This document shows positions 37,737-45,416 of a stretch of 64,000 bases of DNA, in pieces. This DNA is from Lyticum sinuosum (GTDB lineage Bacteria > Pseudomonadota > Alphaproteobacteria > Rickettsiales > Midichloriaceae). The notes beneath the pieces were generated by a model. It made no database searches. It saw only the letters and a list, made by a program, of their open reading frames with translations, and was not told where the DNA came from. The translations under genes and the position numbers were made by a program. The first letter of the stretch is position 1, and each line of letters opens with the position of its first letter. The stretch covers positions 62,001-126,000 of the forward strand of contig NZ_JARGYU010000002.1 of assembly GCF_034471385.1 (NCBI RefSeq). Reading direction: 5' to 3'.

Positions 37737-38072
37737 TTAGTAGTTTTAAAAATTAGTAATTTTAAATTTTATACTTATTTATTTAATAAATGTAATTTTG
37801 TATAAGATTTTTACTAAAAATCAATTTTATTCTACATTTTGATAAAATAATAATAAGATATAGCAATTAGTAATATATCTTTATAATAAAATAATTCTAG
37901 ATAATTACTGCAAAAGATTTTTACAAATTTTAATAATATTTCTTTAGATTCCTTTAAATTTAAAGTTTTATCATATTCACATCATAATCTTTGATTTTTT
38001 AATATTTTCTAATATTTAATCTCTTTTGTATTTTTATTTCTATTTTGTTTCTATTTTGTTTATTTATGAGTT
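37737..38072. other. 336-base spacer between mutL and fliN, half repeat
   Basis: No open frame is supported. It holds the first copy of a 100-base direct repeat (37828-37926); the rest is A+T-rich. mutL and fliN converge here. No clear terminator hairpin with a U-tract was found. Confidence 0.6.
37828..37926 (+). repeat. Direct repeat A flanking fliN
   Basis: Starting TATTCTACATTTTGATAAAA and ending GCAAAAGATTTTTACAA. It aligns along its whole length with 38524-38625, with scattered substitutions and small indels. Repeat A is downstream and repeat B upstream of fliN, 696 bases apart. Confidence 0.8.
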
Positions 38073-38390
38073 TTATTCTGAGCTGTCTGGTATTACAATT
38101 GAAGTAATTGTCACACCTATTTTATCTCCAACAATAATAACTTCACCATAAGCTACACATCTTCCATTAATATGAATTTCAACTGGCTCATTTTCTTTGC
38201 GATCCAATTCAATTATAGAATTAGGCTTTATATCAAGAACTTGAGCAACACTCATTTTTCTACTGCCTAATACAATATTAACTTCTAATGGAATATTATA
38301 AACAGCTTTTAATGGGAAAGATCCTTCTTTTTTATCAGTTTTATCAATTGTAGAATTTTCTTTTTTATTTTTCAAATCTGTTGATGTCAT
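38073..38390 (-). CDS. fliN: Flagellar motor switch protein FliN
   Basis: FliN forms the base of the flagellar C-ring. The SpoA domain fills residues 30-100: PLEVNIVLGSRKMSVAQVLD, the IIELDR loop, then EIHINGRCVAYGEVIIVGDKIGV. The N-terminal 30 residues are charged and variable as usual. The gene is last in fliF-fliG-fliH-fliN, the alphaproteobacterial order, but is separated from fliH by 322 bases and flanked by direct repeats, so it may have its own promoter. Confidence 0.92.
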   Translation of the reverse strand: MTSTDLKNKKENSTIDKTDKKEGSFPLKAVYNIPLEVNIVLGSRKMSVAQVLDIKPNSIIELDRKENEPVEIHINGRCVAYGEVIIVGDKIGVTITSIVIPDSSE

Positions 38391-38712
38391 AGTATGATAT
38401 TAATAACTATATATATTTATTTAAATATAATTCTAAAAATTAAATAGGATTTTTTAAGAAACTATTATTTTTACTAAAAATTAACTAAAAATTAACTTTT
38501 ATTCATATTATAAAAATTAATTGTATTCTATATTTTGACAAAATAATAAGATGTAATAATTAGTAATATATTTATATTTTTATAAAATAATAATTTTTGA
38601 TAATTACTGCAAGGGCTTTTTACAATAAATATATATATTTATTAGATACTGGAATTAATAGAAATAATATCATCATAAATAAAATTATTTTTAATCTTTG
38701 AATTGAGTTGAG
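38391..38712. other. 322-base spacer between fliH and fliN with repeat B
   Basis: Contains direct repeat B (38524-38625). Upstream of it, short ACTAAAAATTA-type tandem text (38475-38500) suggests slippage. No gene is supported. Confidence 0.6.
38524..38625 (+). repeat. Direct repeat B flanking fliN
   Basis: Partner of 37828-37926. Shared blocks include AATTAGTAATATAT and GATAATTACTGCAA, followed by TTTTTACAA. Recombination between A and B would delete fliN; the divergence of the copies shows the duplication is not recent. Confidence 0.8.
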
Positions 38713-39726
38713 TTATATATCGTCATCTTTTTTTATAAACCAAGGTTCTATATAATGATTTATTATTTCATCCAATTTCTGTAGTATAATATTTTTATCT
38801 TTTAAAGTATATCCATTATTCCAAATAATCTTACAATCACCAGGTGCAATTTTACGACTACCAACTAGATTTATCCCTTTTTCTTTAAAACTATCTCCAA
38901 TTAATTTTACAAGAGAATTAACAATATTTGAGTTTACTTCAATAGTAGATATAGAATAATTAATATTTGTTGATAATTCTTCTTCTATAAAATCATCTAT
39001 AATATTTTCTGGGATGTATTTATATATTTTATCAACTATTTTATGTACCATTGATTTTACAAGAATCAATGTATTTTTTTTATTATTAATAAGCTCTTTC
39101 GATAATATATCATTTATTTCTTCGATTTTTTGATCAATTTTTGATAATATATCCGATATTTTTTGATGAATTTCATCGACTTGATCAACTTCTTTTTTTT
39201 GGGATTTTTCTTTTATAGAGATAATATTTTTTAAATTATTAACATTATTTATAATACTTTGAAGTTGTGCTGATGATATACTAATAAGAGATGCTGTTGG
39301 TGCAATATTTGGATTATAATATCTACTATAAGGACCACTATATGTAGTATTATTATTTTCTGATATGTTTTTATTCAAAATTTCAGAATTATTATTTTTT
39401 TGAATTACTTTATCACTAATATTATTATAAAAATCATTATCAGTAATAATTTTATTATTAGAATATTTTTCTGAAATATTATACTCAGTTAATGAATTAA
39501 TATAATTAGTATAATCTATATTATCTATTTTTTGATTATAATTATAATAATTTTCATTATTATTTTTTATAGATCCTTTATTATTTGAATTAATTTCAGT
39601 ATTTTTCTCAAGAGACTTATCCTGTAAATTATTTATTAATTCAAAATTTTTATCATTTTCTTTGTAAGAATTTTTAGAAAAATCTTTTAAATCAAGTTTT
39701 CTAAATTTTTGTGAAGAAGATGACAT
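38713..39726 (-). CDS. fliH: Flagellar assembly protein FliH
   Basis: FliH binds and regulates the export ATPase FliI and docks it at the C-ring. Position between fliG and fliN strongly supports the call. Residues about 200-330 resemble FliH/SctL: a long helix, then VKSMVHKIVDKIYKYIPENI, a conserved-type IEVNSNIVNSLVKLI, and KIAPGDCKIIWNNG. The N-terminal 150 residues are Asn/Tyr/Lys-rich low-complexity sequence, and PYSRYYNPNIAP follows. The stop of fliG is 46 bases away. Length is 337 against 200-250 usual. Confidence 0.82.
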   Translation of the reverse strand: MSSSSQKFRKLDLKDFSKNSYKENDKNFELINNLQDKSLEKNTEINSNNKGSIKNNNENYYNYNQKIDNIDYTNYINSLTEYNISEKYSNNKIITDNDFYNNISDKVIQKNNNSEILNKNISENNNTTYSGPYSRYYNPNIAPTASLISISSAQLQSIINNVNNLKNIISIKEKSQKKEVDQVDEIHQKISDILSKIDQKIEEINDILSKELINNKKNTLILVKSMVHKIVDKIYKYIPENIIDDFIEEELSTNINYSISTIEVNSNIVNSLVKLIGDSFKEKGINLVGSRKIAPGDCKIIWNNGYTLKDKNIILQKLDEIINHYIEPWFIKKDDDI

Positions 39727-39772
39727 ATCTACAATTCAAAAATAAAAAAATAAAATTTCATTTTATATATTA

Positions 39773-40804
39773 TTAATTATTATCTTTTAAGATGTTATCT
39801 TTTAAAACAATATGACCAGAATCGAGTAATTTTTTTGTTTGATCTGTTATTGTTCTTTGTGCTCTCATTATTTCAGAAGCATTAGTATTGCTTAAAGTTG
39901 TAACTTCTTCTAAAAGAAGTTTTGCAGCACGTTGTGACATAGCATTAGCAAAAACTCTTCTAATATTTTCATTTGATCCTTTTAAAGCTATTATAAGATC
40001 ATTTTTATTCTGCAAGTTTGCAAGAATAGTTTGAATAGATGGATAATCAAGTTTTGCTATATCAGAAAAAGAGAACATCATTTTTTTAATATTATCTGCT
40101 GCATTCTTATCATAAATTTCTATTTTATTTAAAAAATTCTCACTATTTATTGTACTATTATCATTAGCATTTAATGTATCCAATATATCGGCAATTACTT
40201 GAATATTGCTTTTTGTTCTTGTTTGTTCAACAATAAATTTTTCCGTAAATTGTTTGTGCAGTGCTTTTTCGAGATGCTTTATAGATTGTGATGATAGTTT
40301 TTCCATACTCAAAATTCTTTTGACAATCTCAAATGAATATTCTTTGTCCATTACTGAAAGAACTGCTGCCGCTTTAGGAGAGGATATAATAGATAAGATA
40401 GCTGCTATGGTTTGAGGATGTTCTTTTTTTAAAAAAATCATTAAATCTTGACGACTCATTTTTTCAAGATGATCCCAAACGCTAACTCTATTATGATTTT
40501 CAACTTCATCTATAATTCTATTAGCTTTTTCAGAGCCTAAAGATTTTTGAAGCATATCAAGAACTAAATTCTTATTTCCTACAACATTAAATGACTCATT
40601 AACTCTCCATAAAAATTCAAATAATACATTTTCAACAATTTCAGATGGAACTTGTCCTAATGACATAAGTGCTTTAGAAATTTGCTTAATTTCATTTTCA
40701 TCAAATTTGGGCAAAATAGAATTTAATGAATCTTCATCTAACAAACGCATTAAAATAGCTACTTTTTCAGGTCCTGATAGTGATTTTTTTTGTTCTGATA
40801 ACAT
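39773..40804 (-). CDS. fliG: Flagellar motor switch protein FliG
   Basis: FliG couples the MS-ring to the stator and generates torque. The N-terminal domain opens LSGPEKVAILMRLLDEDS. The middle domain has the EHPQTIAAIL motif (KKEHPQTIAAILSIIS), typical of FliG. The C-terminal torque domain includes FSFSDIAKLDYPSIQTIL and RRVFANAMSQRAAKLLLEEV. Length (343) is normal. It follows fliF after 53 bases. Confidence 0.96.
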   Translation of the reverse strand: MLSEQKKSLSGPEKVAILMRLLDEDSLNSILPKFDENEIKQISKALMSLGQVPSEIVENVLFEFLWRVNESFNVVGNKNLVLDMLQKSLGSEKANRIIDEVENHNRVSVWDHLEKMSRQDLMIFLKKEHPQTIAAILSIISSPKAAAVLSVMDKEYSFEIVKRILSMEKLSSQSIKHLEKALHKQFTEKFIVEQTRTKSNIQVIADILDTLNANDNSTINSENFLNKIEIYDKNAADNIKKMMFSFSDIAKLDYPSIQTILANLQNKNDLIIALKGSNENIRRVFANAMSQRAAKLLLEEVTTLSNTNASEIMRAQRTITDQTKKLLDSGHIVLKDNILKDNN

Positions 40805-40857
40805 TTTTTATAATTTTAATAGATTTTCTATATAAAAATGCATTTAACAAATAAATA

Positions 40858-42555
40858 TTACTCTTTTTCAGAGTTATTACTATTTAATAACCATAATATT
40901 GCATTCATAGCAATTTTTTGATCACTTTTAACGGAATCATTTAAATGCTTTACCAAATTTTTTAAACTCCCATTTCTTTCTTCAGTGTTAATGCTATTTA
41001 TATTTGCTGCTTTATTATCTATATTAGACATATTATCTGATTTGTTATTATTTGTTAGAATTTTTCTAGAAAATTGATCAGGAATAGATGATAAATCAAT
41101 TTTTTTGTCGTTATTATATTGATTATTATCATTTTCATTTAATGTATTTTGCTTTATTTGATTTAGTTTGATATCTAACATCTTACCTCTTATAAATTTA
41201 AGAATCCATGGGCGCAATCCTACAAATCCTAAAACTAAGAATGCAAATGCTATAAGTACAATTTTAGCAAAAGTTTTTTTATCATCAATAATATTTTTAT
41301 TTGTATTTTCAATATCTGATTGTATTTTTTGTTCAAAAGGTAAATTTATTACCTCTAATGTATCTCCACGATTCTCATCAATTCCAGCAGCTTTAGCTGA
41401 TAAAGCATATAGTTTTTTCATTTCTTCTTCAGATCTTTGTTTATATACTTGATTTCCATTTTCATCTTTTTGATAAGAACCATCAACAATAACAGCTACA
41501 GATAGATTATTAATATTTCCCCACTGCATAACTTTATTTGTAACTGTTCTTGATATTTCAAAATTTGTTATATCACTATATGAGGAATGTTTTTTAGATG
41601 GATCTCCATTTTCATTTAAATATTGATTATAATTAGGTACATTATTAGCAACAGTTACATTTTTACCTGAATCTTTTTCTGTATTTTCTTCGTTATTGCT
41701 TTTTTTAGATCTAATAACTTGTCTATCTGGATTAAAATCTTCAATATTTACCATTTCTTTATTAAAGTTAATATTAGCACTAACAGTAGCTTTTACTTTA
41801 TCTTCACCAACATATTTAGAAATAATAGATTCTATAGAATTTTGAATTTTTGTTTCAATATTTTCTCGATATTCTAACATCTCTTTACTAATATTATCTT
41901 TTTCTTCTTCATTTAATTCTAATTGAAGTTTTTTTCCAGTTTGATCGAGAATTGTTATATTTTTCATTAAAAGATCTGGTACTGCACTTGCCATAAGATG
42001 TGCTATACCATTGATATTTTTTTTATTTAATTGATAACCTGGTTTAATTTTAACAACAACTGATGCTGAAGGAGATGGACCTATCTTACTAAATAAGTCT
42101 CTTTTTGGTAATACTATATGTACTCTAGCTGATTCTATTGGTGTAAGGCTACTTATAGTACGTGCAATTTCACCCTCCATTGCTCTTGTTAGATTAACAT
42201 TATTCATAAACTGTGATGAACCAAATACATTAGAAGACTTATCAAAAATTTCATATCCATCTTGTGAATGTATCATAGGTAATCCCTCTTGAGCTAATAT
42301 CATTCTCAATGATAGTGCTCGATCAAATGGTACCATTATCTGATTTCCATCACCATTAATATCATATTTTACTCCCATAGCTTGAAGACGTGATAATACT
42401 GGACTACTATCTTCTGGAGAAAGATTATTATATAAAGGTACCATAGATGGATTTGAAATAGTGTAAAAAACACTTATTCCTATAATAATAAGTAAAAAGC
42501 TTGAAACTATTAAAGCTAAAATCTTATTTTTTTCTAAATTTTTTATAAAATCCAT
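40858..42555 (-). CDS. fliF: Flagellar MS-ring protein FliF
   Basis: FliF builds the MS-ring in the inner membrane. N-terminal helix at residues 13-33, ring-building motifs MVPLYNNLSPEDSS, SLRMILAQEGLP, and SARVHIVLPKRDLFS, then a second membrane helix near residues 430-450 (KIVLIAFAFLVLGFVGLRPW). The end, NAILWLLNSNN, corresponds to the FliG-binding tail. Periplasmic beta-collar region is Lys/Asn-rich. Length (565) is normal for alphaproteobacteria. First gene of fliF-G-H-N. Confidence 0.96.
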   Translation of the reverse strand: MDFIKNLEKNKILALIVSSFLLIIIGISVFYTISNPSMVPLYNNLSPEDSSPVLSRLQAMGVKYDINGDGNQIMVPFDRALSLRMILAQEGLPMIHSQDGYEIFDKSSNVFGSSQFMNNVNLTRAMEGEIARTISSLTPIESARVHIVLPKRDLFSKIGPSPSASVVVKIKPGYQLNKKNINGIAHLMASAVPDLLMKNITILDQTGKKLQLELNEEEKDNISKEMLEYRENIETKIQNSIESIISKYVGEDKVKATVSANINFNKEMVNIEDFNPDRQVIRSKKSNNEENTEKDSGKNVTVANNVPNYNQYLNENGDPSKKHSSYSDITNFEISRTVTNKVMQWGNINNLSVAVIVDGSYQKDENGNQVYKQRSEEEMKKLYALSAKAAGIDENRGDTLEVINLPFEQKIQSDIENTNKNIIDDKKTFAKIVLIAFAFLVLGFVGLRPWILKFIRGKMLDIKLNQIKQNTLNENDNNQYNNDKKIDLSSIPDQFSRKILTNNNKSDNMSNIDNKAANINSINTEERNGSLKNLVKHLNDSVKSDQKIAMNAILWLLNSNNSEKE

Positions 42556-42963
42556 ATTATAAATTAAGTCAAACTATCTTAAAGTTGGTATAATTCAAAT
42601 AATAAGTATATATAATATAATTTTTAATTTTTATTATAATAATATTATTATTCATTCCTTAAAAATTTTTATCACAAAAAATTATTACTATTAATTGTAT
42701 TTGAAATACAGAATTATTATCTATACAAGTGATAATATAAATATATATACAATATACATATTTACAAATAAATATTTAATTTTTTTTCATCAAATAGATT
42801 TAATAAATATAATTAATTGCAAATATATATTAGATTTTAAATAATATATCGTATATTAATTATTATTAATAATAATACGAATTATTTTTACAGTAAAATT
42901 TTAATAACAATTACTATTGTAATAATATTTATATTATAAATATATAATTTAATTTTATAGCAA
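42556..42963. other. 408-base spacer upstream of fliF
   Basis: The gap between fliF and ptrB, both on the minus strand. It must contain the fliF promoter, but neither a sigma-54 site (TGGCAC-N5-TTGC) nor a clear sigma-28 site is visible. Sequence is almost pure A+T with runs of TTAATAATAA type. No gene or long repeat was found. Confidence 0.5.
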
Positions 42964-45249
42964 CTATAAACAATTTTTTATTATAAATGCATATTTTTCC
43001 GCAATATCTTTATAAGCGTCAATACGACCAGATTTTCCAGAATGTCCAGTTCCCATATCAGTTTTTAAAAGTATAATAGAACTAGTATTATTATTGAATT
43101 CACGCAATTTTGCAACCCACTTCATAGCTTCCCAATATCCAACTCTTGGGTCATTAATTCCAGCTGTAACAAACATATGTGGATATTTGTTATTTTTAAC
43201 ATTATCATATGGAGAATAAGATTGGATATATTCAAAATATTCCTTATTTTCTTCTGGATTTCCCCATTCCTTATACTCACCAGGAGTTAATGGTAAACTA
43301 CTGTCTAACATAGTATTTAGAACATCAACAAAAGGAACTTCTGCTATAACAGCTCTATAAAGTTCAGGTTTTTCATTAACACAAACACCAACTAACATTC
43401 CACCAGCACTTCCACCATGTATTACTATATCTCCTGGTTTTGTATATCCTAAATTTATAAGAGTCTCAGAAACATCTATAAAATCATTAAAAGTTCTTTT
43501 TTTATTCAGCATTTTCGCTTGCTCATACCATTCTAATCCTAAATCATCTCCACCTCTAATATGACCAATAGCATATATAAATCCTCTATCTAACAAAGAT
43601 ATAATACTATTTCTAAAACTACAATCAATTCCTATTCCATAAGAACCATAACCATATAATAATAGAGGAAGAGATTTAATATCTTCTTTATTTTTATAAA
43701 ATTGATTTATATTATAATTTTTTACTTTATATTTATGAAATATTAATGAAATCGGTATTTTAGAAAATCCATCTCTACTATCAGCCCATATTCTCTGAAT
43801 AACATAATTATCTTCTTGAAAATTTTCTGGCATAGGATATTCTTCAATAATATTTATTTCTTTACTTATAAAATTATATTCATAAATCCTAGATGGACAC
43901 CTTAATGAGCTATAAATATAACGTAATACATCAGAATCATATGGAGTATCCATTATATCTAAATCATAGCATGGATCAGACATAGTAATATTATCTATAA
44001 AAATTATTTTTCTTAATAATTCTCTTTTTTTCAAATTATTTATCTGAATATCTTTAATTTCACTATCTATTTGATCTTTTTTATATACTTTCTTATATAT
44101 TGATAGTTCTTTTAATCCATTGGTTTGGTACATTATAACTATATAATTTTTAAATACTAAAATATCAGATAAATATTTTTCATTATGGTGAGAAATTTCT
44201 TCATAACAAATTTTAGTATAATTAAAATCTTCTTCTAGAATTTTTGAAGATAATTCTTTTGGGAATACTGATTCGATAGGAATTGAGATCAATCTGAAAT
44301 TTTTACCAAGATCATCAATAGTAAGGTAAAAATACTCATCATCTTGTGATATAGAGCATCTATATCCTTTATTTCTATCTAAAATTTTATACCAATTTGA
44401 ACTTTTTAACCAATTATATGTATCAGATTCTGGTAATTTATCTAAAATTCTAATTTCTGTACAATCCGCGCTTTGAATATGAAGAACAATATAATCATCA
44501 TTGTCAGTTTCATATATATCAACACTATAAGTATTATCTTTTTCTTCATAAAGCATTATATCATCTTCAATACTACTTCCAATTTTATGATAAAATATTT
44601 TTTTTTGCCTCCAATCTTCAGCAGCTTCAATATAAAAAAAGCCTTCATTCGCTTTATCCCATATTATTCCATAAAAAGCTGAATCTACAGTACTATCTAC
44701 AATAGTATTGGTTTTAATATCTTTAATATATATTGTGAATTTTTCTTCTCCTGTTACATCTAAAAAATATGCTAATAAGTTATTATTATAGCTAATTTCA
44801 TATCCAGGTACAGAAAAATACTCATATCCTTCGCTCATATCATTTAAATCCAATAATACTTCTTCGGTATCAGGATTTTCAATAGGGTATCTAACATATC
44901 TTGAATAATTTTTATCTCTCCATGATATGCTATAATAGGCATAATCGTTATGGATAATTGGGCAACTTTTATATTCAATCGGAATACGCTCTAATATTTC
45001 AGTATAAATTTCATTTGTAATTCGATTTAATTTAGAAAGTATTTTTTTTGCATTATTATTTTCTTCTATGATATGTTCTATTATATCAGGATTATCAACT
45101 TTTTGAGGCCATTTTTCATCTCTCATCCAATAATAATTATCTATTATATTTTCATTATGTATTGAAAATTGATGAGGAATTTTTTTGGCTAATAATTTAT
45201 TATTATAATTATATGATATTTTTTTTTTATTATTTTTTTTCATATGCAT
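42964..45249 (-). CDS. ptrB: Oligopeptidase B (S9A serine peptidase)
   Basis: PtrB cleaves small peptides after basic residues, probably in the cytosol; no signal peptide is seen. The start is typical: AKKIPHQFSIHNENIIDNYYWMRDE. The N-terminal beta-propeller is degenerate and Asn-rich. The catalytic domain is complete: GYGSYGIGID, the nucleophile GGSAGGML (near residue 600), Asp in GINDPRVGYWEA, and His in GTGHSGKSGR. Length is 761 against about 700, with insertions in the propeller. It is divergent from the AsmA-like gene. Confidence 0.93.
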   Translation of the reverse strand: MHMKKNNKKKISYNYNNKLLAKKIPHQFSIHNENIIDNYYWMRDEKWPQKVDNPDIIEHIIEENNNAKKILSKLNRITNEIYTEILERIPIEYKSCPIIHNDYAYYSISWRDKNYSRYVRYPIENPDTEEVLLDLNDMSEGYEYFSVPGYEISYNNNLLAYFLDVTGEEKFTIYIKDIKTNTIVDSTVDSAFYGIIWDKANEGFFYIEAAEDWRQKKIFYHKIGSSIEDDIMLYEEKDNTYSVDIYETDNDDYIVLHIQSADCTEIRILDKLPESDTYNWLKSSNWYKILDRNKGYRCSISQDDEYFYLTIDDLGKNFRLISIPIESVFPKELSSKILEEDFNYTKICYEEISHHNEKYLSDILVFKNYIVIMYQTNGLKELSIYKKVYKKDQIDSEIKDIQINNLKKRELLRKIIFIDNITMSDPCYDLDIMDTPYDSDVLRYIYSSLRCPSRIYEYNFISKEINIIEEYPMPENFQEDNYVIQRIWADSRDGFSKIPISLIFHKYKVKNYNINQFYKNKEDIKSLPLLLYGYGSYGIGIDCSFRNSIISLLDRGFIYAIGHIRGGDDLGLEWYEQAKMLNKKRTFNDFIDVSETLINLGYTKPGDIVIHGGSAGGMLVGVCVNEKPELYRAVIAEVPFVDVLNTMLDSSLPLTPGEYKEWGNPEENKEYFEYIQSYSPYDNVKNNKYPHMFVTAGINDPRVGYWEAMKWVAKLREFNNNTSSIILLKTDMGTGHSGKSGRIDAYKDIAEKYAFIIKNCL

Positions 45250-45301
45250 TTGTATATGCTATTTAAATAGTTTTATGGTTTAGAAAAAGATATTCATGAT
45301 A

Positions 45302-45330
45302 TTGACCATTTCATAATATAATATTAAAAT
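45302..45330 (+). promoter_or_regulatory. Candidate promoter of the AsmA-like gene
   Basis: TTGACC (45302-45307), 17 bases, TAAAAT (45325-45330), about 87 bases before the GTG start. Spacing is optimal and both hexamers are one mismatch from consensus. Chance is possible in such A+T-rich DNA. Confidence 0.4.
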
Positions 45331-45416
45331 AAATAAATAGTCATATTAATTTTATTAGATCTTTATTATTGATAATTATCTATAAAAATATAATCAATAT
45401 ATTGTAAAAATATTCT

